Shown: positions 7,924 through 17,164, numbered from the stretch's first letter. The stretch is DNA of 64,000 bases from Streptomyces europaeiscabiei (GCF_036346855.1 NZ_CP107841.1:7010001-7074000); one strand, 5' to 3'. Translations and numbers: made by a program. Notes: generated by a model from the sequence alone, not told the origin.

Positions 7924-9519
7924 ATGCACTTCTTGCCCTTGCTGTTGCTGGTCGCCGGGAGTGCGACGGTCGCCGGTGCCGCCCGGCGTACGCCGGTGCC
8001 CGCTCCGCTGCTGCTGGTCGCGGCGGGGCTCGCGGTGTCGTATCTGCCCGGAGTGCCGCACTACGAACTCGACCCCGAGATCGTTCTGCCGCTGATCCTG
8101 CCCCCGCTGCTGTACACGGCCGCCGGCGACAGCTCGTACCTCGACCTGCGGGCCCAACTCCGGCCCGTGGCGCTGCTGTCGGTCGGGTATGTCCTCTTCG
8201 CGACCCTCGCGGTCGGCTGGGCCGCCTACCTGATCGTGCCGGGCATGCCGCTGACCGCCGCGCTGGTGCTCGGCGCGGTCGTGGCACCACCGGACGCGGT
8301 CGCGGCGACGGCGGTCGCCCGGCGGGTGGGGCTGCCGTCGAGGGTCACCACGATTCTGCAGGGCGAGTCCCTGGTGAACGACGCGACCGCGATCACCGCC
8401 TACCGGGTGGCCCTCGCGGCCACCATCGGCGAGGGCGCGAGCTGGACCGGCGGGATCGTGGAGTTCCTGGTGGCGGCGGTCGGCGGCGTCGCGGTGGGGC
8501 TGCTGCTGATGATGCCGATGCACTGGCTGCGCACACACCTGAAGGAGGCGCTGCTCAAGAACACCCTCTCCCTGCTGATCCCGTTCGTCGCCTACGGGCT
8601 CGCCGAGTGGGTGCACGCCTCCGGGGTGCTCGCCGTGGTCGTCGTCGGCCTCTACCTCGGCTACCGGAACTGGCAGGTCGACTTCGCCACCCGCCTCCAG
8701 GAGGAGGCCGTCTGGAAGATGGTCGCCTTCCTGCTGGAATCCGCCGTGTTCGCCCTCATCGGCCTCCAGCTCCCGGTCGTCCTCGAAGGGCTGGGCGAGT
8801 ACGAGGGGGTCCGCGCCTCCTGGTACGCCGTGGCCGTCTTCCTCGTCGTGGTCGCATCCCGGTTCGTGTGGGTGTATCCGGCGACCTTCCTGCCGCGGAT
8901 GCTGTCGCAGCGCATCCGGGAACGGGAGGACAACCCCACCTGGAAGGCGCCGTTCGTCATCGCCTGGGCCGGCATGCGGGGCGTCGTCTCGCTGGCCATC
9001 GCCTTCTCGATCCCGCTCACGGTGAACGGCGGGGACGACTTCCCCGAGCGGAACCTGATCCTCTTCCTGACCTTCACGACCGTCATCGGGACGCTCGTCA
9101 TCCAGGGGCTGACCCTGCCGCCGCTCATCCGGGTCCTGAAGCTGCCGGGACGCGACCAGCAGGCCGAGACCCTCGCCGAGGCCAACGCCCAGGCCCAGGC
9201 GTCCCGCGCCGCCGAGGCCCGCCTCGACGAACTCCTCGCGAACGAGCACAACGAACTGCCGCCACCCCTCGTCGACCGCCTCCGTTCGGTCCTGGAACGG
9301 CGCCGCAACGCCGTCTGGGAGCGGCTCGGCGCGGTGAACCCGGTGACCGGGGAGAGCGTCGACGACACCTACAGCCGCCTCTCCCGGGAGATGATCGGCT
9401 CCGAGCGCCACGTCTTCGTGAAGCTGCGGGACGGGCGGTACATCGACGACGAGATGCTGCGCACGCTGCTGCGGCGACTGGACCTGGAGGAGGCGGCGGT
9501 CTACCGGGAGGCGTCCTAG
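7924..9519 (+). CDS. Na+/H+ antiporter, CPA1 (NhaP-like) family
   Basis: 531 residues with about twelve hydrophobic segments and the CPA1 signature around ALVLGAVVAPPDAVAATAVA and ILQGESLVNDATAITAY, where the paired acidic residues form the cation site. A charged cytosolic tail of about 130 residues follows. It should exchange cytoplasmic Na+ or K+ for protons. The ATG at 7924 follows a purine-rich stretch. An upstream ATG at 7867 would add 19 non-hydrophobic residues and is less likely. Confidence 0.9.
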   Translation: MHFLPLLLLVAGSATVAGAARRTPVPAPLLLVAAGLAVSYLPGVPHYELDPEIVLPLILPPLLYTAAGDSSYLDLRAQLRPVALLSVGYVLFATLAVGWAAYLIVPGMPLTAALVLGAVVAPPDAVAATAVARRVGLPSRVTTILQGESLVNDATAITAYRVALAATIGEGASWTGGIVEFLVAAVGGVAVGLLLMMPMHWLRTHLKEALLKNTLSLLIPFVAYGLAEWVHASGVLAVVVVGLYLGYRNWQVDFATRLQEEAVWKMVAFLLESAVFALIGLQLPVVLEGLGEYEGVRASWYAVAVFLVVVASRFVWVYPATFLPRMLSQRIREREDNPTWKAPFVIAWAGMRGVVSLAIAFSIPLTVNGGDDFPERNLILFLTFTTVIGTLVIQGLTLPPLIRVLKLPGRDQQAETLAEANAQAQASRAAEARLDELLANEHNELPPPLVDRLRSVLERRRNAVWERLGAVNPVTGESVDDTYSRLSREMIGSERHVFVKLRDGRYIDDEMLRTLLRRLDLEEAAVYREAS

Positions 9520-9585
9520 CGCCGCGGCACCAGGCGGTTTCTGACGGCTCTTGAAGCCGTTGGTGAGCGGTTACGGACGAGTCCG

Positions 9586-9606
9586 GTGAGGCAGTCAGTG
9601 CCTCAC
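9586..9606. terminator. Short hairpin between convergent genes
   Basis: Perfect 8-bp stem GTGAGGCA/TGCCTCAC with a 5-nt loop lies at the stop of the PLP enzyme gene and 66 bp after the antiporter stop. Confidence 0.4.
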
Positions 9607-10616
9607 GAGTCACCCCGCGCGGCGCCGGTCGGCCGGATGATCTCCGACCGGGAGCCAGCAGAAGCGCCCTGGGCGGACCTGGGGCCGTCCTGGGGCGCGT
9701 GTTCCCCGAAGGGACGTCCGGTGATCACCGCGGCGACCGTCGTCCCGCGCGGGAAGGCGCCCTCCGCCGCCAGGGCGACAAGTCCGTGCAGCAATTTGGC
9801 GACATAGAGACGCTCCACGGGGAGGGAGTGGCGGGTCTCGAAGTCGGTGGCGAAGGCGTCCAGTTCGGGGGTGGTGCGCGCGTAGCCACCGAAGTGGAAT
9901 CGGTCGTCGAGACTCCAGTCGCCGCGCGGGCCGCCGAAAGCCCGGTCCTGCAGCTGTCGTATCTCCTCTTCGAGGAAGCCCCCTTTGAGAACCGGAACCC
10001 CGAGGGCGCGCTGGTCGGGGGCCAGGCCGGCGGCCAGACCGGCGAGGGTGCCGCCGGTGCCGCAGGCGACGGCCACGACGTCGGCCCGGTCGCGCAGTTC
10101 CGCACCGAGGTCCTGGCAACCGCGGACGGCGAGGGGGTTGCTGCCGCCCTCCGGGACCACGTACGCGTCCTCGGCGTCGGCGGCGCGGAGGACGTCGGCC
10201 AGGGTGGCCGGGTCGGACTTGTGGCGATACGTCGATCTGTCGATGAAACGCAGCCGCATGCCGTCCGCCGCGCAGCGCGCCAGGGACGGGTTGAGGGGGC
10301 GGTCGGCCAGTTCCTGACCGCGGACCACGCCGATGGTGGGCAGGCCCAGGAGCCGGCCCGCGGCGGCGGTGGCGCGGAGGTGGTTCGAGTAGGCGCCGCC
10401 GAAGGTGAGCAGCGGGCGGCCGGCCGCGGCTTGCAGGTTGGGGGCCAGCTTGCGCCACTTGTTGCCGACGAGCTGCGGATGGATCAGGTCGTCCCGCTTG
10501 AGGAGCAGCCGGACGCCATGGCGCGCGAAGCGCTCGTCCGTGACCTCCTGGAGGGGGGAGGGCAGCCGCGGGCTCAGGCCGGTGGCGGGGTCGGGGGCGG
10601 AGGGCTGGCCGGTCAC
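9603..10616 (-). CDS. ACC deaminase / D-cysteine desulfhydrase family PLP enzyme
   Basis: 337 residues from GTG at 10616. The PLP lysine lies in LVGNKWRKLAPNL, followed by the substrate-binding stretch LTFGGAYSNHLRATAAAG and the phosphate-binding loop VACGTGGTLAGLAAG, the fold-type II pattern. Members either open the ring of 1-aminocyclopropane-1-carboxylate or release H2S from D-cysteine. Sequence alone does not decide, and most actinobacterial members of this subgroup are annotated without proof. The next gene upstream on the same strand ends 59 bp away. Confidence 0.82.
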   Translation of the reverse strand: MTGQPSAPDPATGLSPRLPSPLQEVTDERFARHGVRLLLKRDDLIHPQLVGNKWRKLAPNLQAAAGRPLLTFGGAYSNHLRATAAAGRLLGLPTIGVVRGQELADRPLNPSLARCAADGMRLRFIDRSTYRHKSDPATLADVLRAADAEDAYVVPEGGSNPLAVRGCQDLGAELRDRADVVAVACGTGGTLAGLAAGLAPDQRALGVPVLKGGFLEEEIRQLQDRAFGGPRGDWSLDDRFHFGGYARTTPELDAFATDFETRHSLPVERLYVAKLLHGLVALAAEGAFPRGTTVAAVITGRPFGEHAPQDGPRSAQGASAGSRSEIIRPTGAARGDS

Positions 10617-10675
10617 GTGCCCATTGTCGGACAAGTGACCGGTGGGTGTCGGGTTCGCCCCCGCGATCGTGACCG

Positions 10676-11266
10676 CTACGCCAGACGGTCCTTGACGCGT
10701 TTTCTCATGGCGGCCATGGTGAAGCCCCGCGGGTCGACCTTGCCGGGCTGCCATTCGAGGTGGCCGATGACGGACCGCTGGTTCCAGCCGTGGTGGCGGC
10801 AGACGGCGGCGGAGACCCGTTCGATGGCGTCGAGCTGGGCCTCCGGCCAGGGGTCCTGGCCGTCGCCGAGGTTCTCGCACTCGAAGCCGTAGAAGTGGCG
10901 GTTGCCGTCGGTGTTGGCCTCGTTGTCCTTCGGGAGCGCCCTTTCGGCGATCACGGCCCGCAGGACGTCGTCGTCGCCGAGGCCGGCGTGGTTGGCGCGG
11001 CCGTAGCCGACGAGGTGGACGCGGCCGTCCTTGGTGATGACGCCGTGGCACAGCGGGCCGGGCAGGCCCGAATACCCGTCACGGCAGATGCGCACCGTGC
11101 GTTCGCTGCCCGAGGTGACGGTGTGGTGGATCATCACACCGTGGACGGGGCCCCAGGGGCCCACGTGATTGCGGTTGTGATGCTCCCAGTCGCCGACCTC
11201 GACGACCCGGACGCCCTCGTTCTTGAGGACGGTGAGAAACCTGCCCGCGGACATGGGTGGGGCCAT
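10676..11266 (-). CDS. N-acetylmuramoyl-L-alanine amidase / PGRP-type zinc amidase
   Basis: 196 residues with an amidase_2/PGRP domain: GVMIHHTVT carries the first zinc histidine, YGRANHAGLGDDDV and YGFECENLGDG follow, and VIGHLEWQPGKVDPRG contains the second histidine. It cleaves the bond between muramic acid and the stem peptide. No signal peptide is visible from the ATG at 11266, which has an excellent AAGGAG site. The protein is therefore cytosolic, leaves by another route, or is phage-endolysin-like. Longer starts upstream do not supply a signal sequence. Confidence 0.88.
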   Translation of the reverse strand: MAPPMSAGRFLTVLKNEGVRVVEVGDWEHHNRNHVGPWGPVHGVMIHHTVTSGSERTVRICRDGYSGLPGPLCHGVITKDGRVHLVGYGRANHAGLGDDDVLRAVIAERALPKDNEANTDGNRHFYGFECENLGDGQDPWPEAQLDAIERVSAAVCRHHGWNQRSVIGHLEWQPGKVDPRGFTMAAMRKRVKDRLA

Positions 11267-11561
11267 GGCCGACTCCTTCGTGCTGTGCGACGGCCGCTGG
11301 TCGTGGCCGCCTCGTACGCAGGCTTGTACCCCCGCCTCGGGGCGCAAGCGAGTTGACGGTGGGGCGTGCGGGCGTATCCGGTCAGATTCGTGAGGGGCTC
11401 GGACAGGGGCGCGAGTGGTCGACAAAGCCGACGGATATGCCCAGTCTTCTAAGATCCATTCCCGCTCTTTCGGGTAATAGCACCGGCACGCTCCGTGATG
11501 GGAGGGTGGGTCGCGAGATCGGTGACCGCGATATCAGTGCACACCCGGAGGGGAAATCCGT
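11267..11561. promoter_or_regulatory. Divergent promoter region, amidase and encapsulin
   Basis: About 300 bp separate the divergent amidase and encapsulin genes. The encapsulin start has a GGAGGGG ribosome site at 11547-11553. Upstream, 11440-11500 is locally AT-richer and is the likely promoter. No further gene is supported. Confidence 0.45.
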
Positions 11562-12968
11562 ATGTCGGTAGGCGAAGAGGTTCGCTCGCAGCAGGAAAAG
11601 CCGCAGCAGAGTCTCGGCACGGCAGCTGCCCGGAACCTGGCCACCACCACGAAGTCCACCCCTCAGATGCAGGAGATCAGCTCGCGCTGGCTGCTGCGCA
11701 CCCTGCCCTGGGTGAACGTGCAGGGTGGTACGTACCGGGTGAACAGGCGGCTCACCTACGCGGTCGGCGACGGCCGCGTCACCTTTGTGAAGACCGGTGA
11801 CCGGGTCGCCGTCATCCCCGCGGAGCTCGGCGAACTGCCGGCCCTGCGGACGTACGAGGACCTCGACGTGCTGGGCGAGCTGGCCCAGCGGTGCGAACAG
11901 CGGGAGTTCGCGCCCGGTGCCGTGCTGGCCGAATTCGGCAGCCAGGCGGAGGAGGTGTTCCTGCTCGCCCACGGCAAGGTCGAGAAGATCGGCACCGGAC
12001 CCTACGGCGACGACGCTGTCCTCGGCGTGCTGGCGGACGGGGCCTACTTCGGTGAGCAGTCCCTGCTCGACCCCGAGGCGATCTGGGAGTACACGGCCCG
12101 TGCGGTCACCGCCTGCACGGTGCTCGTCCTGCCGCGCCAGGCCGTCGAGCAGCTCGCGGAGCGCGCCGAGACCCTGAGCGAGCACCTTCAGGAGCTGCGC
12201 GCGATCCCGTCGCAGCGCACCAACAAGTACGGCGAGAAGGAGATCGACCTCGCCGCCGGCCACAGCGGTGAGCCGGACATCCCGCACACCTTCGTCGACT
12301 ACGAGGCCGCGCCGCGCGAGTACGAACTCAGCGTCGCCCAGACCGTACTGCGCATCCACACACGCGTGGCCGACCTCTACAACCAGCCGATGAACCAGAC
12401 CGAGCAGCAGATCCGGCTCACGGTCGAAGCGTTGAAGGAGCGCCAGGAGCACGAGCTCGTCAACAACCGCGAGTTCGGTCTCCTGCACAACTGCGAGTAC
12501 GACCAGCGGCTCCAGCCGCACGACGGTGTGCCCAGCCCGGACGACCTGGACGAACTGCTCTGCCGCCGCCGGGGCACCAAGCTGCTGCTCGCTCACCCGC
12601 GCGCGATCTCCGCGTTCGGCCGCGAGCTGAACAAGCGCGGGCTCGTCCCGGAGACGATCGACATCGCCGGGAACCGCATCCCCACCTGGCGCGGTGTGCC
12701 GATCTACCCGTGCAACAAGATCCCGGTGACCGAGGCCAGGACCACCTCGATCATCGCCATGCGTACCGGCGAGGACGACCAGGGCGTCATCGGTCTGCGT
12801 GCCGCAAGCATCCCGGACGAGATCGAACCCAGCCTGTCCGTGCGCTTCATGGGCATCAACGAGCAGGCGATCATCAAGTACCTCGTGACGGCCTACTACT
12901 CGGCCGCGGTCCTGGTCCCCGACGCGCTCGGCGTTCTGGAGAACGTCGAGATCGGCCGCTGGCGGTGA
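11562..12968 (+). CDS. eshA: Family 2B encapsulin shell protein with cyclic-nucleotide-binding domain (EshA-like)
   Basis: 468 residues. A flexible N-terminal arm (1-40) and a first shell-like segment lead into an inserted cNMP-binding domain (about 100-205) with FGEQSLLD and ARAVTACTV, resembling the CAP phosphate-binding cassette including its arginine. The remainder (about 215-468) is the HK97-type major-capsid-like shell region, with [21 protein letters not shown] and the C-terminal [21 protein letters not shown]. Family 2B encapsulins self-assemble into protein nanocompartments. EshA was first described as a hyphal-growth and antibiotic-production protein in Streptomyces. The downstream prenyl synthase gene is the likely cargo. 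cNMP binding is plausible from motif retention but unproven. Confidence 0.92.
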   Translation: MSVGEEVRSQQEKPQQSLGTAAARNLATTTKSTPQMQEISSRWLLRTLPWVNVQGGTYRVNRRLTYAVGDGRVTFVKTGDRVAVIPAELGELPALRTYEDLDVLGELAQRCEQREFAPGAVLAEFGSQAEEVFLLAHGKVEKIGTGPYGDDAVLGVLADGAYFGEQSLLDPEAIWEYTARAVTACTVLVLPRQAVEQLAERAETLSEHLQELRAIPSQRTNKYGEKEIDLAAGHSGEPDIPHTFVDYEAAPREYELSVAQTVLRIHTRVADLYNQPMNQTEQQIRLTVEALKERQEHELVNNREFGLLHNCEYDQRLQPHDGVPSPDDLDELLCRRRGTKLLLAHPRAISAFGRELNKRGLVPETIDIAGNRIPTWRGVPIYPCNKIPVTEARTTSIIAMRTGEDDQGVIGLRAASIPDEIEPSLSVRFMGINEQAIIKYLVTAYYSAAVLVPDALGVLENVEIGRWR

Positions 12969-12989
12969 CCTTGTCCGACCGGACGTCGG

Positions 12990-13013
12990 GTCCCCGCCCG
13001 TCAGGGCGGGGAC
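12990..13013 (+). terminator. Hairpin between shell and cargo genes
   Basis: A perfect 10-bp GC stem GTCCCCGCCC/GGGCGGGGAC with a GTCA loop sits 22 bp after the shell stop and 78 bp before the synthase start. It may be a partial terminator or an mRNA stabiliser giving more shell than cargo. Confidence 0.55.
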
Positions 13014-13091
13014 ACGACGGGAGCACGCGCCCATCGGCAGCGGAACCGCCACCGTTGCCGTCACCGTCCGCCGACTCTCCGAGGCGATCCC

Positions 13092-14627
13092 ATGGGTGAG
13101 TTCATGACGGAGACGAAGCGGGGCCCCGACGAGACCCTGGTCGGCGGCGCTCCGCAGGGCGAGATCCCGGAAAGGCGGAGCCCCGTCAGGATTCCTCCGG
13201 AGCGGACGGGGCCAGTGGGGCCGACGCAGGCCGTGGAGGCGGTGGACCCCTCGGAGGTGGTGGCCCCGGCGGGAGCCGCGGTTGAGCCGGGAACCCGGGA
13301 TGCGACGGGGGGTGTGACACCGCCGGCGATCGTGGATCCGATGCGGGCCTTGGAGCCGGAGGAGCCCCTGGGCCGGAGAGGAGCGTTGGAGCTGAACGGG
13401 TCCCTGACACCGGTGGGGGGCTCGGAGCCGGACAGGCACCTGGGGTCGGCGGGAGCCGTGGATCGGAGGACAGCCCTGGATCCGACGGGGGGCGGGGGCC
13501 GGCACCGGCTCGGAGCTCTGGATCCGAAGGGAGCCGGTGAGTCGGCGACGCCGGTGCCGCCCCCAGGTGATCGAGGGCCGGCCGGGCGGCTGGGCGGGGC
13601 GAGTGCCTTCGACGGGCAGGAGGCGGCCGGGATCCTGGAGCGGGCCCGGGTGTCCGTCGACCCCGAACTGCGCCGGGCCGTCCAGTCGTTGCCCGGCTCG
13701 ATGCGCCGGGTCGCGCGCTACCACTTCGGCTGGGAGGACGCGCACGGCGTCCCGGCCGCGGGGAACGCGGGCAAGGCGATACGTCCGGCCCTGGTCCTGG
13801 CCGCCGTCGCCGCGCTCGGCGGGCGCGAGTCCGCCGCCGTACGGGCCGCCGCCGCGGTGGAGCTGGTGCACAACTTCACCCTGTTGCACGACGACGTGAT
13901 GGACCGGGACGCCACCCGCAGGCACCGGGCCACCGCGTGGACCGTGTTCGGTGTCCCCGACGCGATCCTCGCCGGGGACGCGATGCAGGCCCTTGCTCAG
14001 CAACTGCTCGCCGAGGACCCGCATCCGGCGTCGGCCGCGGCCTCCGCACGGCTCGCGTCCTGCGTCGTCGAACTGTGCGCGGGCCAGCACACGGACACCG
14101 AGATGGAGGGACGCCGGCCCGAGGAGGTCACCCTCGACGAGGTGCTCGCCATGGCCGAGGCGAAGACGGGCGCACTGCTCGGCTGCGCCTGTGCGATGGG
14201 GGCTTTGTACGCGGGCGCCGGTGAGGAGGACGTCGAGGCGCTGGACGCGTTCGGGCGTGAGGCCGGGCTCGCCTTCCAGCTCATCGACGACGTGATCGGC
14301 ATCTGGGGGGACCCCAGCCGCACCGGCAAGCCGGCGGGGGCGGATCTCATGGTCCGCAAGAAGTCCCTCCCGGTGGTCGCCGCGCTCGCCTCCGGCACCC
14401 CGGAGGCGGCCGAACTCGCCGAGCTTTACGGACTCCCGTACGAGGAGGGAGATCTGGAACGCACGGCACTCGTGGTGGAGCGGGCGGGCGGTCGCGACTG
14501 GGCGCAGATCCAGGCGGCCGACCGTATGTCCCGAGCCATGCACGAACTGTCCCGTGCGGTCCCGGACCCGGAGTCGGCCGGCGGACTTCTCGCGCTGGCC
14601 GAGTTCGTGACGCGCCGCAGCAGCTGA
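13092..14627 (+). CDS. Polyprenyl diphosphate synthase with long disordered N-terminus, putative encapsulin cargo
   Basis: 511 residues. From about 175 on it is a trans-isoprenyl diphosphate synthase: first aspartate-rich motif HDDVMDRD (Asp267, 268, 271), second FQLIDDVIGIWGD (Asp399, 400), lysines in AGNAGKAIRPAL and ADLMVRKKSLP. It condenses IPP with allylic diphosphates to C15-C20 or longer chains. The first 175 residues are Pro/Gly/Ala/Glu-rich with no predicted fold and repeat A[VL][DE]P at about 50, 63, 86, 128 and 142. Disordered N-terminal leaders direct cargo of family 2 encapsulins, and polyprenyl synthases are a recorded cargo class. ATG 13104 is an alternative start. Confidence 0.9.
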   Translation: MGEFMTETKRGPDETLVGGAPQGEIPERRSPVRIPPERTGPVGPTQAVEAVDPSEVVAPAGAAVEPGTRDATGGVTPPAIVDPMRALEPEEPLGRRGALELNGSLTPVGGSEPDRHLGSAGAVDRRTALDPTGGGGRHRLGALDPKGAGESATPVPPPGDRGPAGRLGGASAFDGQEAAGILERARVSVDPELRRAVQSLPGSMRRVARYHFGWEDAHGVPAAGNAGKAIRPALVLAAVAALGGRESAAVRAAAAVELVHNFTLLHDDVMDRDATRRHRATAWTVFGVPDAILAGDAMQALAQQLLAEDPHPASAAASARLASCVVELCAGQHTDTEMEGRRPEEVTLDEVLAMAEAKTGALLGCACAMGALYAGAGEEDVEALDAFGREAGLAFQLIDDVIGIWGDPSRTGKPAGADLMVRKKSLPVVAALASGTPEAAELAELYGLPYEEGDLERTALVVERAGGRDWAQIQAADRMSRAMHELSRAVPDPESAGGLLALAEFVTRRSS

Positions 14628-14709
14628 GGTGGGGCCGAGCGTCGGTCGATGCTCCGGAGGTGGTGTGGCGTGCCGGCCTGACCCTGCGCGGTACCGGTGC
14701 CTTCGGACT

Positions 14710-14759
14710 GCCGGCGGGTCCCGCACATCCCCACGGTGTGCGGGGCCCGCCGGCTTTTT
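14710..14759 (+). terminator. Rho-independent terminator after the synthase gene
   Basis: A long GC stem opening GCCGGCGGGTCCCGCAC and closing with its near-complement is followed by five T (14755-14759). It ends the encapsulin-synthase transcription unit. Confidence 0.9.
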
Positions 14760-14893
14760 CGCCCTCGCCGTCCCTACCCGCTCCCCTCACCCAGGTGCTG
14801 TGTCCCTTCGACCCCCCTGGCGCCCAATAGCTCGGGGACGACTGCGATCGGGCGGGTGCGGATCGTGTGTGGTCGCTCGCGCAGTTCCGCTCG
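14755..14893. repeat. Copy of Streptomyces-type interspersed intergenic repeat
   Basis: Shares an ordered set of blocks with 38650-38840 and 49050-49190: TTTTTCGCCC, a C-rich block near CGTCCCTACCCG, a GTGCTG/GGGCTG block, CCCCCTGGCG, and CGCGCAGTTCC. This copy is the most diverged of the three. Confidence 0.65.
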
Positions 14894-14942
14894 TTCGGTA
14901 CGGCGGGGAGCGCTCCGACCCCGTCGGCCATACCCTGAGGGC

Positions 14943-15299
14943 ATGGGCATCGACGAGCATGTCTGCCCGGTCTGCGGACAGCCTGTGGCCACGGTCGTAC
15001 GGCGGCACAAGACGCTGGGCGCGTGGGTACCCGTATGGAGTCCGGGTCCGTGCAGGAATCACGAGTGTGCGGCGTACGTCGACGAGGCCGTCGTGGCCGC
15101 GGAGACCGCCGCGGAGAAGCCCCGGGCAGTGGCCCGGCGGACGCACGGGAGCCACGGCGCGCATGGTGGTGACGGAGCGCACGGTGGTCCTGACACGGGC
15201 GTGGGCGAGGCCGATACACGGGTCGGGGCCACGCCTGCGACGACGGAGGCCACTGAGACGCCTGAGACCCCTGAAGTGAGGACCGAGGAGAAGGCCTGA
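14943..15299 (+). CDS. Small zinc-ribbon-like protein, unknown function
   Basis: 118 residues from an ATG with GAGGG just upstream. The N-terminus carries CPVCG (8-12) and, after 26 residues, CRNHEC, together a likely four-cysteine zinc site. The C-terminal half is low-complexity His/Gly/Thr/Glu and probably disordered. It follows the encapsulin unit after a strong terminator, so it is probably expressed separately. Confidence 0.72.
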   Translation: MGIDEHVCPVCGQPVATVVRRHKTLGAWVPVWSPGPCRNHECAAYVDEAVVAAETAAEKPRAVARRTHGSHGAHGGDGAHGGPDTGVGEADTRVGATPATTEATETPETPEVRTEEKA

Positions 15300-15474
15300 C
15301 CGGCCCCGCCGGGGAGGTCGGCCTGCGGCCCGGGCCATGGTTCCGCGGCTCCGGAGAAGAACTCGGCGAATTTGTCGCGCGGGTGTGTCGAGAAGTGCGG
15401 GGTGGCTCCGACGTCTCCTGTGAGAGCTGCCCGCCGCGGGTGGTTCGAACCGAGGAAGGCGAAGGAGCGGACTC

Positions 15475-15888
15475 ATGAAGTACCTGGTGATGGTCCTGGG
15501 CACGCAGGCGGACTACGAGGGCATGCGCGGCGAGGCGTCCGAGCACTCCCCGGCCTGGACGCGGGAGCAGCTGCAGGCCATGTACGCCCACATGGGCGCG
15601 ATCAACGACGACCTCGCCGAGACCGGAGAGATGATCGACGGGCAGGGGCTGGCCGAGCCGGCGCGGACCCGGTTCGTCACCGCCGACGCCGACGGCAAGC
15701 CGGTGATCACGGACGGGCCGTACCCGGAGACCAAGGAACTGCTCGCCGGCTACTGGCTCCTGGACTGCGCGAGCCTGGACCGGGTCACGGAGATCGCGGC
15801 CCGCGTCGCCCGGTGCCCGGGTCCCGAGGGGCTCGCGGAGTACCCGGTGGTCATCCGGCCGGTACTGGACGGCGCGGGGGACATCTGA
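15475..15888 (+). CDS. YCII/DGPF-domain protein
   Basis: 137 residues with the YCII-related ferredoxin-like fold. The family-typical DGPYPETKELLAGYWLLDC (about 81-99) contains the DGPF-type motif. Such proteins travel with ECF42 sigma factors, as here, with 49 bp between the genes. Enzymatic activity is not established. Upstream 15300-15474 holds no other gene. Confidence 0.88.
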   Translation: MKYLVMVLGTQADYEGMRGEASEHSPAWTREQLQAMYAHMGAINDDLAETGEMIDGQGLAEPARTRFVTADADGKPVITDGPYPETKELLAGYWLLDCASLDRVTEIAARVARCPGPEGLAEYPVVIRPVLDGAGDI

Positions 15889-15937
15889 GCCGGTCGGAGG
15901 GCGTCGGAACCTCCGTCGGAGAGCATCGGAAGGTCGG

Positions 15938-17164
15938 ATGAGCGAGGTCGAGGGCCTGTTGCGCCGTTGCGCGCCGCAGGTCCTCGGCGCCCTCGTGCGG
16001 CGGTACGGGCACTTCTACGCCGCCGAGGACGCCGTGCAGGAGGCGTTGCTCGCGGCGGCCGGCCAGTGGCCGTCGAACGGGGTGCCGGACAACCCGCGCG
16101 GGTGGCTGATCAAGGTGGCCTCGCGGCGGCTGACGGACGCGTTGCGCAGTGAGGACGCGCGGCGGCAGCGGGAGGCGAGGGCGGCCGCGCTGGCGCCGCG
16201 CGACGCGTTCGTGGCGCCGGCACCCGGGGTGGATCGGGCGCCGAACGAGGACGACACCCTGACCCTGCTCTTCCTGTGCTGCCACCCCGGACTGTCGGTG
16301 CCCGCGCAGATCGCGCTGACGTTGCGGGCGGTCGGTGGGCTGACCACGGCCGAGATCGCGCGGGCGTGTCTGGTGCCCGAGGCGACGATGGCCCAGAGGA
16401 TCAGCCGGGCCAAGCAGAAGGTGCGGGGGGTGCGGTTCGGGCGGCCCGACAACTGGGAGGAGCGACTGCCGGCTGTGCTGCAGATCCTGTATCTCGTCTT
16501 CAACGAGGGATACACGGCGACATCCGGGGCGAGTCTGCAGCGGGCCGATCTGGCGGTCGAGGCGATCCGGTTGACGCGGACGGTCCATCGGTTGCTGCCC
16601 GCGGACCGTGAGGTGGCCGGGTTGCTGGCACTGATGCTTCTCACCGATGCGAGACGGGCCGCTCGAACGGACTCGCGGGGTGAGCTGGTGCCGCTCGACG
16701 AACAGGATCGGGGCCGGTGGGACAAGGCGGGTATCGCGGAGGGGGTCGCTCTGGTGACTCGGGCGCTGGCGGGGGCGCGGGGGAGGGCGGGACCGTATCA
16801 GGTGCGGGCGGCGATCGCGGCGGTTCATGACGAGGCGGACTCGTACGACGCCACGGACTGGCGGGAGATTCTCGGGCTCTACGACGTGCTCGTCGAGCTG
16901 GTTCCCGGACCGGTCGAGCGGCTCAGCCGGGTGGTCGCGCTGGCCATGGTGCGGGGGCCGCGGGCCGGGCTCGCCGCGTTGGAGACGTTGGGGGAGGACG
17001 CGGCCGCGATCGGGCATCGCGTGGAGGCGGTTCGGGGTCATCTGCTGGAGCGGGCGGGGGAGACGGAGGCTGCGCGCGCCGCGTACGAGTCGGCTGCGCG
17101 CCGGACGCTGAGCCTGCCTGAGCAGAGGTATCTGTCGGCACGGGCGGCTCGGCTGACGGAGTAG
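15938..17164 (+). CDS. ECF42-group RNA polymerase sigma factor with C-terminal extension
   Basis: 408 residues. Region 2 (AAEDAVQEALLAAAGQW, then DNPRGWLIKVASRRLTDAL) and region 4 (TTAEIARACLVPEATMAQRI) are typical of ECF sigma factors. After these come about 230 residues of helical, TPR-like sequence (LQILYLVFNEGYTA, then repeated Ala/Arg helices). ECF42 factors have this extension in place of a cognate anti-sigma factor and are linked to DGPF proteins, as seen directly upstream. The extension is thought to set activity. Confidence 0.9.
   Translation: MSEVEGLLRRCAPQVLGALVRRYGHFYAAEDAVQEALLAAAGQWPSNGVPDNPRGWLIKVASRRLTDALRSEDARRQREARAAALAPRDAFVAPAPGVDRAPNEDDTLTLLFLCCHPGLSVPAQIALTLRAVGGLTTAEIARACLVPEATMAQRISRAKQKVRGVRFGRPDNWEERLPAVLQILYLVFNEGYTATSGASLQRADLAVEAIRLTRTVHRLLPADREVAGLLALMLLTDARRAARTDSRGELVPLDEQDRGRWDKAGIAEGVALVTRALAGARGRAGPYQVRAAIAAVHDEADSYDATDWREILGLYDVLVELVPGPVERLSRVVALAMVRGPRAGLAALETLGEDAAAIGHRVEAVRGHLLERAGETEAARAAYESAARRTLSLPEQRYLSARAARLTE

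Noticed and set aside
11382..14726. Very long minus-strand open frame (1114 codons) across the encapsulin and synthase genes
   Set aside because: It is the mirror of two well-supported plus-strand genes. Its composition (Arg/Gly/His-rich, no motifs) is typical of antisense frames in GC-rich DNA.
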